From NCBI RefSeq assembly GCF_029168945.1, contig NC_083604.1:32917686-32981685 (forward strand): a stretch of 64,000 bases of DNA, in the 5' to 3' direction. Position numbers and translations under genes: made by a program. This DNA is from Cannabis sativa (taxonomy: Eukaryota > Streptophyta > Magnoliopsida > Rosales > Cannabaceae). Shown piece after piece: positions 29,681 to 42,079 of the stretch (within the stretch, counting starts at the first letter, position 1; the number at the start of each line of letters is the position of its first letter). Under the pieces are notes generated by a model. It was not told the DNA's origin and did not search any database. It saw only the letters and a list, made by a program, of their open reading frames with translations.

Positions 29681-30213
29681 TAGGGCTGTACAGAAATTTT
29701 CGTAAACCGCCCAACCCGAATAACCCGACTAAACCAAACCGACAAAACCGAAAAAAAATACAAACCGACATAACTTGACAAAATTCTAAACCGCCCAATC
29801 TGTAAATTGGGCGGGTTGAATTTTGACCCAAACCGCCCAATGAACCCGCCCAAACCGATTTAACCCGATTAAGAGTTTTTTTTTTTTTTTTTAATATATA
29901 TATATTATATATTATATAATATATAATAATATATCATATATATTAAAAAAAACCCAATTCCTAAATTGAATTTAGATTTGGAATATTAGGTATTTAATGT
30001 TATTAATTTTTATTTTAGTTGAATCAAAAAAAAAAAAAAAAAAAAACTCCTAATTCGGTTTGGGCGGGTTAACCCGCCCAACCCGTCGGTCGGGTCCAGA
30101 ATTTTTTTTTTTTAAATTGGGCAGTTTGCATGCAGAATTTTATAACCCGATCTTTATGTGGGGTTGGAAAATATATAGTATAAACCGACTAAACCGACCG
30201 ATGTACAGCCCTA
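29681..30213. mobile_element. hAT-type MITE inside element A (533 bp)
   Basis: Terminal inverted repeats TAGGGCTGTACA (29681-29692) and TGTACAGCCCTA (30202-30213) are perfect over 12 bases. Both sides carry the 8-bp duplication ATATATAC (29673-29680 and 30214-30221), diagnostic of hAT insertions. Subterminal regions are rich in aaccgcccaacccg-type words. No transposase is encoded. The related interior of element E lacks it at the matching site (about 57430). Confidence 0.93.
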
Positions 30214-30384
30214 ATATATACTATTACTATTCCTAATTCAATTCTAATTATCATTTTGAATTAATTTAAATTTTTTTTTTAATTTAATTCAAGATATTAG
30301 TGTAATTTGAATTTGAATAGAATTAGTATTTATCTTTTTGCTTAAAAATCTATCTTATTTTTAAATTTGATTATATTTTTTTTA

Positions 30385-30600
30385 AATTTAAGGTCAGATA
30401 TTTTAAGATATTTATAATATCTTTTAAGATATTTATAATATCTTTTAAGATATTTAAAAATATCTTATCTTTTAAGATATTTATAATATCTTTTAAAGAT
30501 ATTTATAATATCTTTTAAGATATTTTAAAAATATCTTATCTTTTAAGATATTTTAAAAATATCTTATCTTTTAAGATTTTTTAATTAAATCTTTTTAGAT
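30385..30600 (+). repeat. palindromic minisatellite (aagatatttataatatctttt units)
   Basis: About eight to nine units of roughly 21 bases, each self-complementary (aagatattta-taatatctt), fill this stretch. Element E shows no such expansion at the homologous place (57600-57660), so expansion is specific to this copy. Confidence 0.85.
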
Positions 30601-33130
30601 ATTTTGACCATATTTAAATTTAAAATAAGATATTTATAATCATGTAATTTTAAATAGATGTAAGATATTTTGCTAACTTTTAAATTTTGTTATTTTAATT
30701 ATTTAAATTAAATTTAAAATCTGAAAAGATATTTCATTTTTCTTTTCTAATTTTTATTTAATTTTTATTTTTAAAATAACATTTAAAATTTAAAAGTAGT
30801 TAGCAAATTTTTGAAATAATATTTAGGTTGGTTGAAACCTAATTTTTCAAAATTGTAGGTTTAATTTTAAATTTAATTTTTTTTAATTTTCGATTTTTTT
30901 TTTAAATTCTTTTAAAATTTTCGAAATTTTTTTTTTATCATTTAATTAATTATTTTGAAATTAAAAAATTTAATTTAAAATTAAATAAATCCTACATCCA
31001 ACTATCCAACTAACCTTGTTGCAGGAGTATGTGTTTTAGCTTATGTGTAAGTTTTCAAAACCTATTATTACTTGATTGCAAATAGCCATGGTTACTTTTT
31101 GCCAGATCTAATGATCTGATGGCTCCCTTGGTCAAGATAATAATTTGTAACAGGTATAATTTACAATCTTCTTTCATCTGTGTATGACCTAGCAACATGA
31201 TAGGACCCATCCAAAGTGTGCCTGTGTGAGCCTATGTGTTTAATTTTATTATAGATGCATATAGGTTAATGTTGCTAAAATAAATTATCATAGTTATTGA
31301 TAGAATTTATTTAGGCACATTTAGTTTTTGGGCCTATTCAATTAATAACAGTTGTTCTTATTAAGGTTAAATTCCTCTCTTTTGGGCCTTGTGTGAGAGT
31401 TGGGAGCCATAGAAGTGGGTACGACATACTGAACCCAGCACCCCCTCACATGAACCACCCCAATTGTGAAGGCCCATTTGCCTGATTTGAACAACTGTAC
31501 TAGGTTAATTAAACTAGTTTAACCTAATAAAATTGATTAGCAACATAATTAATTTCACTTATTTTGAAATTAATTTAAGAAAATTATAGTTTAAAGAATT
31601 TTTTATTCTAAGCTAAACTATATGTATTTTCTTGTATTTAATTAAATATAGAATTATAACCATCTAGATTCTTTCTGGAACTTAATTTAAATTTTTCATT
31701 AAATATTCCTATTTAAGTTGATATTTAGTTATCTACAACTAACCAACTTAAATCTGAATATCTTTTGAATTTCAAATTTTAAAATTAAGTTGAGGAATTT
31801 TAGGCATTGGTTATTAAGATTCTTTAGATATTTTTTAAGTTAATATCTTTTCAAATATTAACTTAAAATGGAATATTTTCAAATTAAGTGGTTATAACTT
31901 AATTTTGATATTTAAATAAATTTAAATTTGAAAAATATTTAAGTTCTAGATTTTTTCTAATACAACTTAAATTAGATATTTTTTCAAATTTTGTGGAAAA
32001 GATACTTAGTCAAATAAGATATTTTCTAGATAGTTATTTCTAGACTACTTATTATCTCTAATATTAAATAGGAAAATATTATACATTGTGAAATTAATTA
32101 TTTAAATAATTAATTTTGGTACAATTTATTTTAAGTATATTTTTTCTAGTATTAAACTAGAAATTAATAATTAAGCCTTCTCTACACTTAATTATTTATT
32201 TCTTGAATTTAATACATTTAATTAATTTGAAAATTAAATATCTAAGTTGATTTTTATCATCATACTTAAATATTTCTTTCTCATGACATTTAATTAAATA
32301 GAAAATTATTTTTAGTTGAAATTCAATTTTTCAACTAAATTTAAATAATTTTCAAAATATATTTTTTCTTTATTTTACTAATCAATTTTCGAAATTGCAT
32401 TTCTTAAATGCTAGAATTTCAAATTTTATCTTGAAAAATAGATTAAGTTGTAAATTAATTATTTATTTTAATTAATTCTTGGATCAACTTAAATCAATGA
32501 TTTTTTCATTTATTGATTAATTTAAAATAAATTGAATTAAAGTATATTATTAGAAATTGAATTAATTAGTCAAAGGAAAATTTACATAGGTGATATTTTT
32601 GCTTGAAGTATTTTTCTAGTGTATTTAATTAAATAGAAAATTAATATTTAAGTTGATTTTCATCATCATACTTAAATATTTGAAATTTTTCTTATATATT
32701 TAATTAAATAGGAAAATTATATTTTTTGTTGTAAATTAATTTTATTAATTAATTTTGGGCCAACATTAAATTAGAATAATTTTTCCAGGATTTATTTTTT
32801 ATTTTAATATGCATTTTTTCGAAAATTGTATTCTTATATACTTTAATTTTTCGAAATGCAATATATATTTATAGAAAATTAAATTTGAGTTGTAAATTAA
32901 TTTAAATTAATTTTGTAACAACTTAAATATTTTTTCTAAATATTTATTGGAAATTATTACTAAGATGGAAATAATTCATGTTATTTTCATATCCATCTAA
33001 GTAAAATTTATAAATATTAAATTAAAATTTATATTTAGAATTTTTCATTCTAAATTGGAAATTTTAATTAAATAAATATATATTTAAAATAAATAGAATA
33101 AATAAAGAGAATAAAAGAAAATACAATTTT
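30601..33130 (+). other. element A interior: long AT-rich non-coding domain
   Basis: No reading frame of note. The stretch is colinear with 57700-60190 of element E at high similarity, for example gcaggagtatgtgttttagc at 31022 and 58036, and gggtacgacatactgaaccc at 31417 and 58468. It is an inherited part of the family. Confidence 0.7.
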
Positions 33131-34130
33131 TTTTTAAATAATGAGCTTTATTATCTAGAGACATTCGATCTCCATTGTGGATTTTACACCGCGTTTGTTT
33201 TAGTGAGTAATCCTCCCTAATGGAGGAACGTTCATTAGCAATTTCGCACCGTTTAACCTCGCATGATAAGTAGTTTGTAAGTGTTTTGTATGGTATGGAT
33301 CACCCTAATGGTGGCGACCATACTTGACTTGCAAATTATGAAACAATGGTGGAAGCTCATAAGATAGAATTGCCTTGACTCTCGCCTAAACGGGACAACG
33401 CTGAATTCCAATCTTGATCGAATAAAAGGTTGCTAGAATGTTTATCATTTTAGATGAGCTGACAACTCTATTCAATGGATGATGCTTTGACTCTCGCCTA
33501 AACGGGACACTGTATCAGTTTGTTGAAAAACCTTGGAAATTATTTAGGAATGTATGTTTTAGTATTTTCACTTGTCATTCCTACTTGCTATATGCTTATA
33601 ATTTCTGAATTGTGTATGAATTTATATTGAACCATGTTATTTTCTGTTATTAAGTTGTAGTTTAATTTCGAAACTTCATTGTTGGTCCAACATGTTTGTT
33701 TATCTAATGAGATAAATCCCTAGTGGATTTTCACCATTAGACATACATAATAGTGTTAGATCTCGAAAGATAAATATTGTATATGCGACATCTAGCTGTT
33801 CATCAATTGATGACACCTTAGACTAGTATTTTTACAATATGAAACAAGAAGATTACATAAATAAGATTACTTTGACTTTCGCTAATCGAAGCATCGTTGG
33901 ATTCTTATTTATAATCGAAATTATCCTAATTCCTCTTCGCTTATTCATTTCGAATTAGCTCCATAATATATCATTGGATGAATGGTCTATAAATCATTTC
34001 ATGTCATTATATTTTCTCTTAAGAAATTAAATGACGCTTATGATTATAATCCCGAAATTCTATTCCCAATTGATATAAATCCTCAATCTTAGAAATCTCC
34101 TACTTGTATGGGCAAATCAGACTTAGAGTT
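33130..34130 (+). other. element A interior: conserved spacer with thrice-repeated gactctcgcc motif
   Basis: The word ttgact(c/t)tcgc followed by a cggga/cgaa-gca variant occurs at 33375, 33487 and 33872. Element E has the same three positions (60471, 60572, 60956). The first and third are followed by related acg(t/c)tg(g/a)attc text. No coding frame covers it. Confidence 0.65.
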
Positions 34131-34399
34131 ATATTAGTAGTGTTGGTCCAAGAAAGAATTACTCATTATATTTGGTTGAATTTAAGTCTTTGACTTTAAT
34201 TTTAGAATCCAAACGTAAATATTCTTATATTTCTAATTCCAGAATACAATACGGTTACACTTTCTCAAGTGTTTAATATCCATCTTTTATTAATGGATTA
34301 AAACGTATGGAATATGAGTTAGGTGATTCTGTGACCAGATCCACTTGCAGTATTCTAAGAACTCTTTGATGTAACTATACCTAAGTCATCAAAACGACA

Positions 34400-34720
34400 C
34401 AACCACATTTTTCTTAATCTATGGCATTTGTATCTTGTTCATAGTGGATTTGACAAGATCAATCTCTGCAAAGAGTTAATATGCCTATATCCACTGAAAG
34501 TAGTTCATCTCATTCGCAGATGGATGTACATTCAGGGGTGGATATGAGTTCTTCGTTGTATTCTTAAAACGATAACTCTAGATTATACCTTTTAGCAAAG
34601 AAATTTGAAATGTTTGAAAAATTTCATTAATTTCTAGCAATGGTTAAAACCATTAAGGTAAGTGGTTAAAGATCTTGCGAACTGATAGGGGTGGAGAAAT
34701 AGTTAGTTGATATGCAGTTC
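34400..34720 (+). pseudogene. copia integrase remnant (element A)
   Basis: A GAG-pre-integrase-like segment near 34440 (HSGFDKINLCKELICLYP in mixed frames) is followed at 34672-34700 by LRTDRGGEI, which holds the second catalytic aspartate of copia integrase. Stops are frequent, and the first D and the E motifs are not recognisable. Confidence 0.6.
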
Positions 34721-35099
34721 AAAGATCATTAAATTGATTTTTGAATTATATCCAAACTTACCTCCCCAGAAATTTCGAGTTGCATGTTGATGATTAGTTA
34801 CTAGTCGTTGCCTAATTCCTTCTATGGTAATACAATTTCAGAATGATGTAATGGTTGTATACTTAATGTAAATCATTACTAGATTCATGGATGACCTAAT
34901 CAAAATCTTAAGAAAAGCTAGAACTGTTAACCATGGTTTGTTAGCTATTCTAAGTGATTAGGGGTGGACCATCCCATTGTCAATAGATAAGAAAGTGTTT
35001 GTTCAAACAAATACTACTTTTCTAAGATAATGACTAAGTCTGAAAACAAGTAGCAAATAAAGGAGATATTTAATTCTTGATTCCAAAAGTGTTCTATCA

Positions 35100-35385
35100 T
35101 CTTATATAACATATGATGATCCCACTGCCTCTGTTGTCTTGTCACAACCAAAGAGGTTAATACCATTTAGTTTTCTTCGACATAATTCACGGTACCTCGC
35201 CGTAGTGGGAGAGTTTCTAGGAACTCACCTTCTTATGACTTGGGAGACACTAGTGATTAAAATCCATTGTGAGTTTAAACAAGTAATGGATTGTCAAGAT
35301 AAGAAACTAAGAAGAAAGCCAATAGAACTATGGTTTAATCCATTCACATGGAGTAACCTAAAGTTTTCTATTACAAGGACATAAA
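35100..35385 (+). pseudogene. short open stretch of copia pol origin (element A)
   Basis: An 81-codon stretch at 35139-35384 has a close counterpart in element E (61800-62078), with shared text such as FLGTHLLMTW and EFKQVMDCQDKKLRRK. It resembles no intact domain. Position between integrase and RNase H remnants suggests decayed RT-region sequence. Confidence 0.4.
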
Positions 35386-35639
35386 AGGAAATTTTTGTTC
35401 ATAAGTCTATTCAATGGACTTAACAAACTTCCTGTTCTTAGTATTATAGGTTTGAGTTTATCTAAACCTATGGCTTGTGGTATACCTGGTAATTACTTAC
35501 TCTAATGCAAGCAACTTACTTTAGTAAGATGCTGAAGCATTTTCTTTCTAATGGCAATCTATAGAAGCTTCACAACTTCTTAGGTATAGATTTTATTTAT
35601 CTAAGGAAAAGTCTTAACTATTCCAGAAAAGATAAATCC

Positions 35640-36010
35640 ATGAAAGAATTTCTTATATCAACAGTGAAAGGTCTTAGATATGCTTTTGTATGCCTTAGAC
35701 CAGACACCTGCTGTTGAGTGGGAGTAATGAGTAGGTATCAGATTAATCCAGGAGAAGAACATTGGAAGACAATCAAGTAAATCTTAAGATTAAGAAGAGG
35801 AACTATATGTTAGTCTATAAGGGTGTGTTTAAAACTCTTAGACTACACCATATCAGATTTTCGAAATTTGCCTATGTGCTAGTAAATATTTCTGATAAGA
35901 TGGTGGTTACTCTGGGGGTGGAATAGTGATTTTGGAGAAGTGTAAAAACCTATCTGAAGTCTCTAGGTCTACCAGAGAGAGACTGAATGTTAAAGTCAGG
36001 AAAGGTACTT
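35640..36010 (+). pseudogene. copia RT end / RNase H remnant with inherited stop codons (element A)
   Basis: In one frame the text GLRYAFVCLRPDTC, stop (35715-35717), VGVMSRYQINPGEEHWKTIK, stop (35778-35780), ILRLRRGTIC, stop matches the copia segment normally reading MYAMTCTRPD...SRY..NPG..HW. Element E carries the same three stops (62454-62456, 62517-62519 and the following tag). Confidence 0.85.
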
Positions 36011-36318
36011 ATTCAGTCTAAGGAAAGTTTTATACATCTTTGGCACCATTCCAAATTGCCTTAAACTACTAGTGTTAATTTCCTGATTAACCAAAAGTAG
36101 TTGCCAAAGGTATAGAATCCAGTATCCCAAGAGAGTAGACATATAGAGAGGAATTTCACATTATCAATGATTTTGTGATTAAGGAAGAGTAATGGTGGAG
36201 AAAAGGTTGTGGTTAATTCAACCTTTCAGATCCTATTACGAGGAGTTTACTACTACTACACTTGATTTGTATATCAAGGTGTTGAGATTATTTGAAACGC
36301 ACTTTTTGTTTTATATTA

Positions 36319-36333
36319 GTGCAAGTGGGAGTT
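36319..36333 (+). promoter_or_regulatory. polypurine tract of element A
   Basis: gtgcaagtgggagtt directly precedes the 3' LTR. The identical tract appears at 63057-63071 (+) and inverted at 57088-57102. Confidence 0.8.
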
Positions 36334-38215
36334 TGTTGGGTTTTATGCCCTAAATAAAACTCATTTCAATATAATCAGATTTACTTATTAATATAGATCA
36401 GAAATAACATTTAATGTTGCATGGTTCACATGATTTATTTCATGATTATATGTACATAATATATAAATTTATCTGAAACCCTTTTCACATACTTGATCCT
36501 GTTTATTGTGCCGTCAACACATTGGAAAGTAAACATGACTATGTGAATAAAGTTTCCTAGATTTATCAGACACATGGTTTTACTGATATGATAATCTACA
36601 ACAGAGTTTACTTGCATTTGGAGAAGTGCTATGTTCTTTCCAGAACATTGGTTAAAGTAAAGCTCAGGTTGGATGCATGGAGTATGCATCGGAAGGGACC
36701 GATATTGAACTTTGACTTAGATTTAATTAAACTTACCGTAAAATCTATTCAAGTCAATATCGCCTAGTTGATCCTAGATCAAATGATCTTAATCCTGATA
36801 TGATTAGGCTCAATCTCGAGAGGCTATTCGTGTTCTTTGATTTGTTAGTTAAGCCTACTTTTAGGTCAGGGTGATACGTACATTTTGGGAACACGGTAGT
36901 GCAATTAAGTGGGAGCGCTATCATAAACATGGAATCTATAGCTTCTATCTGGCGAATAGTAAGCAAAGGATGATCTCCTTCGAGCTTGACCAAACGAACA
37001 TAAATGGTGGAGTACTCATTTTCACATAAGCTGAAATATCATTTATACGGGGTCAAGTGTTTTAAGGAATAAATATGTTGTAGGGTGTAACGGTAATTTA
37101 ATCCCTTTACAGTGTAGATCATTCATATAGAGGATCATTGATCAAATTAGGATTATAACAATGGATAACTAATGATGTGTCTATATGGTGGAACATATAG
37201 AGCATTCTATATACTGAGAGTGCAATTCTAAGTTCTATGCGTGGATTCAACGAAGAATTAATAAGTTAGTGAATTTTAGTGCTAAATTCTTGATCTACTT
37301 ATTGGAAGCTCGGTTATATAGACCCATGGTCCCCCCACTAGTTGAGATAATATTGCTTGTAAGACTCATGTAATTGGTTTTGATTAATCAATTATAATTC
37401 ACGAATTAGACTATGTCTATTTGTGAAATTTTCACTAAGTAAGGGCGAAATTGTAAAGAAAGAGTTTATAGGGGCATATTTGTTAATTATGATACTTTGT
37501 ATGGTTCAATTAATAAATATGATAAATGACAATATTATTTAATAATTATTTATAGTTATTAAATAGTTAGAATTGGCATTTAAATGATTGAATTAGGAAA
37601 TTGGCATTTTTGAGAAAATCAGATGCAGAAAAGATAAAACTGCAAAATTGCAAAAAGGAAGGCCCAAATCCACTTGTATAGGGCTGGCCACTTTTGTAGG
37701 AAATTTAAACTGATATTTTCATTATTTTAATGCCAAATAATTCAAACCTTACCCTAGTGGAATGCTATAAATAGATAGTGAAGGCTTCAGGAAATTTACA
37801 CTAAAAATTTTCTAGACTTTCTGATTTCTCTCTCCCTATCTTTAGCTACCACTTCTTCTTTCTTCTTCCTTTGAATTTTGAAATCCTTAGTGATTAGAGT
37901 AGTGCCCACACACATCAAGTGATACCTCAATCATAGTGAGGAAGATCGTGAAGAAAGACTTTCAGCAAGAAGGAGTTTCAGCATCAAAGATTCAGAGAAA
38001 GAGATCCAGGTTCAGATATTGATAATGCTCTGCTACAGAAAGGAATCAAGGGCTAGATATCTGAACGGAAGGAGTCATATTATTCCGCTGCACCCAATGT
38101 AAGGTTTCTTAAACTTTATATGTGTTTATTTCATCGTTTTAGAAAGTTCATATTTAGGGTGTTAATAAACATACTTGTGAGTAGATCTAAGATCCTGGTA
38201 AAATAATTTCCAACA
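36334..38215 (+). repeat. 3' LTR of element A
   Basis: 1882 bases, near-identical to the 5' LTR. Differences seen are substitutions near 36377, 36575, 37409, 37576 and 37879, and one inserted T near 37020. Confidence 0.95.
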
Positions 38216-38274
38216 TATATCATAGGAAATGCATGGTCTAATCCCTAGGCCTTGTATTGGTTGTATGGACGTAG

Positions 38275-41199
38275 TGTTAGGTTTTGTGCCCTAAATAAAA
38301 CTCATTTCAATATAATCAGATTTACTTATTAATAAAGATCATAAATAACATTTTATGTTGCATGGTTCACATGATTTATTTCATGATTATACATATATAA
38401 TGTATGAATTCTATTTAAGTCCAGAACATATGAATTTGTTAATGATTATAGTGTTGTCAGCACAGTGGAATATAATCTTAATTATATGTTCGAAAGTTTA
38501 TTCCCTGATTTGTCAGTTCACTGGATTTAGACTGACATGATAATTAGCGATAGGTATTCTTACACCTTGGAAAAGTGTTATGTCCTTTCCAAGGCATTGG
38601 TAAAGTTTACTAGTATCGGATGTATGGAGTATACATCGGAAGGGACCGATATTGAACTTTGATTAGATATATTAAAATTTACCGTAATATCTATTCAATT
38701 CAATATCACCCGTTGATCCTAGATCAAATGACCTTAATCCTGATATGTTTAGGTTCGATCTCAAGAGTACTATACATGTTCTTTGATTTGTTAGTTAAGC
38801 CTACTTTTGGGTCAGGGTATACATACATTTTGGGAACATGATGGTATAATTGAGTGAGAGCGCTAACATAAATATGGAGTCTATAACTTCTATAGGAATT
38901 TAGAAGTGAAACGATGATATCCTTCGAGCTTGGCTAAACAGAGATAAAATGGTGGAGATCTCATTTCACTTCGCTGAAATATCATTTATACGGAGCTAAG
39001 TGTTTTAAGGATAAAATACATTGAAGGTGTAACGGTAATTTAGTTCCTATTCAATGTAGTGTTGGAAATTATTTTACCAGAATCTTAGATCTACTCACAA
39101 GTATGTTGATTAACACCCTAAATATGAACTTTCTAAAACGATGAAATAAACACATATAAAGTTTAGGAAACCTTACATTGGGTGCAGCGGAATAATATGA
39201 CTCCTTCCGTTCAGATATCTAGCCCTTGATTCCTTTCTGTAGCAGAGCATTATCAATATCTGAACCTGGATCTCTTTCTCTGAATCTTTGATGCTGAAAC
39301 TCCTTCTTGCTGAAAGTCTTTCTTCACGATCTTCCTCACTATGATTGAGGTATCACTTGCTGTGTGTGGGCACTACTCATACACTAAGTATTTCGAAATC
39401 TCAATGAGGAAGAGAGAGAGAGTGGGTTCGGCCAAAGATAGGGAGAGAGAAGGCTCAGGTTTTTCTCTGAAGGAAAAATAGAAAATTTAAGTGTAATTTT
39501 CCTGAAGCCTTCACTATTTATTTATAGCATTCCACTAGGGTTAGGTATGAATTATTTGGCATTAAAATAATGAAAATATCAGAGGTAAATTCCTATAAAA
39601 GTGGTTGGCCCTATACTAGTGGATTTGGGCCTCACTTTTTGCAATTTTCCAGTTTTATCTTTTCTGCATCTGATTTTCTCAAAAACGTTAATTTTCTAAT
39701 TCAACCATTTAAATGCCAATTCTAACTATTTAATAACTGTAAATAATTATTAAAGAATATTGTCATTTATCATATTTATTAATTGAACCATACAAAGTAT
39801 CATAATTAACAAATATGCCCCTAAAACTCTTTCTTTACAATTTCGCCCTTACTTAGTGAAAATTTCACAAATAGACATAGTCTAATTTGAGAATTATAAT
39901 TGATTAATCAAAACTTATTACATGAGTCTTACAAGCAATATTATCTCAACTAGTGCGGGGACCATGGGTCTATATAACCGAGCTTCCAATAAGTAGATCA
40001 AGAATTTAATACTAAAATTCACTAACTTATTAATTCTTCGTTGAATCCACCAATAGAACTTAGAATTGCACTCTCAGTATATAGAATGCTCTATATGTTC
40101 CACCATATAGATGCGTCATTAGTTATCCATTGTTATAAGCCTAATGTGATCAATGATCCTCTATATGAATGATCTACACTGTAAAGGGATTAGATTACCG
40201 TTACACACTACAATGCATTTTATCCTTAAAACACTTGACCCTGTATAAATGATATTTCAGCTTATGTGAAATGAGTGCTCCACCATTTATGTTCGTTTGG
40301 TCAAGCTCGAAGGAGATCATCCTTTGCTTACTATTCGCCAGATAGAAGCTATAGATTCCATGTTTATGCTAGCGCTCCCACTCAATTGCACTACCGTGTT
40401 CCCAAAATGTACGTATCACCCTGACCTAAAAGTAGGCTTAACTAACAAATCAAAGAACACGAATAGCCTTTCAAGATTGAGCCTAATCATAACAGGATTA
40501 AGAACATTTGATCTAGGATCAACTAGGCGATATTGACTTGAATAGATTTTACGGTAAGTTTAATTAAATCTAAGTCAAAGTTCAATATCGGTCCCTTCCG
40601 ATGCATACTCCATGCATCCAACCTGAGCTTTACTTTAACCAATGCTCTGGAAAGAACATAGCACTTCTCCAAATGCAAGTAAACTCTGTTGTAGATTATC
40701 ATATTAGTAAAACCCTATGTCTGATAAATCTAGGAAACTTTATTCACATAGTCATGTTTACTTTCCAATGTGTTGACGACACAATAAATAGGATCAAGTA
40801 TGTGAAAAGGGTTTCAGATGAATTTATACATTATATATATATATAATCATGAAATAAATCATGTGAACCATGCAACATTAAATGTTATTTCTTATCTATA
40901 TTAATAAGTAAATCTGATTATATTGAAATGAGTTTTATTTAGGGCATAAAACCCAACATGTAGATGATCTATTAGAGGGTCATTGATCAAATTAGGAGTA
41001 TAACAATGGATAACTAATAGCATATCTATATCATGGAACATATAGAGCATTCTATATGACTGAGAGTGCAATTCCAAGTTCTAAGTGTGGATTCAATAAG
41101 GAATTAATAAGTTAGGGAATTTACTTGGTAAATTCGGTTCGACTTATTGGAAGCTCGGTTAATATAGGCCCATGGTCCCCATACTAGTTGAGACCATAC
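38275..41199 (+). repeat. LTR-F: truncated plus-strand LTR, split by a solo LTR
   Basis: Starts TGTTAGGTTTTGTGCCC (38275). It is interrupted after 39059 and resumes at 40964 to 41199, covering roughly the first 1.0 kb of a family LTR of the ttttgtgccc subtype (like 63072). It ends abruptly where minus-strand LTR-G begins; the rest of the element is missing. Confidence 0.88.
39060..40958 (-). repeat. solo LTR, minus strand, in LTR-F
   Basis: Complete LTR (1899 bases) in the minus orientation, bounded by TGTTGGAAATT and ACCCAACA on the plus strand. A perfect 5-bp duplication TGTAG flanks it (39055-39059 and 40959-40963). No interior is present, so it arose by LTR-LTR recombination after insertion. 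Confidence 0.93.
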
Positions 41200-42079
41200 T
41201 GTTGGAATTATTTACCAGGATCTTAGATCTACTCACAAGTATGTTGATTTAACAACCTAAATATGAACTTCTAAAACGATAGAAAATTAAACACATAAAA
41301 GTAAGAGAAATCTTACATTGGGTGCAGCGGAATATATGTCTCCTCCTACTCAGATCTCTAACCCTTGATTCCTTTCTGTCACAGAGTATAATCAAGATCT
41401 GAGCCCGAATGTCCTTCTTTGTTGACTCTGAATTCTACACAGTCTTCCTCACTATGATTGAGGTATTACTTGATGTGTGTGGGCACTACTCTATCACTTA
41501 GAGGATTTCGAAAAATAGAGAAGGTAGAGAGAGAGAGAGAGTGGCGGCTTCAAGATGATTTTTGAGTGAAAGAAAATAATGTCAAAGTCTGTCAAAAACC
41601 TGAAGCCTTTACTTTCTATTTATAGAAGACCACATAGGGTTATGGTTGAATTATTTGGCATTAAAAATGAAAAATAAATGGGAAAAGGGAAGCAAAGGTG
41701 GCCGACCTAGGCAATGTGGAAACAAGGCCTTCCACTTTTCCAACTTTCCTTTTCCAACATTCCTAGTTTCCCATTTTGTCAAAAACTGCCAATTCTCTTA
41801 TTCAACCACATAAATGTCAAATCTAATTATTTAATAATTATAATTAATTATCAAATAATATATTGTCATTTATTTATTAATAATAAAACTAATCAAAGTT
41901 TTCCAATTAATAAATATACCCTTCAAATTCTTTATTTACTGTTTTGCCCTTAATAAGTGATAAATTCTCAAATAGACATAGTCTAACTTGAGAATTATAA
42001 TTGATTAATTAAAATCAATTAAATGAGTCTTACAAGTAATATTGTCTCAACTAGTGAGGGGACCATGGGTCTATATATC

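Larger units (their letters stand above)
27395..38215 (+). mobile_element. element A: complete, young, non-autonomous copia-derived LTR element (10.8 kb)
   Basis: LTRs 27395-29275 and 36334-38215 are flanked by a perfect 5-bp duplication TATAT (27390-27394 and 38216-38220). I counted five substitutions and one single-base indel between the LTRs, about 99.7% identity, so insertion was recent. The interior has a primer-binding site and purine tract but no intact gag or pol. Only decayed copia integrase and RNase H segments remain between about 34400 and 36300. It would need proteins supplied in trans. Confidence 0.93.
27079..38274 (+). repeat. copia-type LTR fragment, split by element A
   Basis: Starts TGTTGACCGAGG at 27079 and contains tttttacgtggttgggg and ccttagtccacgagtct. 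It is interrupted at 27395 and resumes at 38216 with a segment matching gcatggtc-aatccctagg. The same LTR type occurs more completely at 45100-45867, where the text across the insertion point is continuous. It is truncated at 38274 by LTR-F. Confidence 0.8.

Noticed and set aside
29517..29840. 107-codon minus-strand frame rich in Gly/Leu/Phe
   Set aside because: Comes from the repetitive aaccgcccaacccg words of the hAT MITE end; not conserved in element E.
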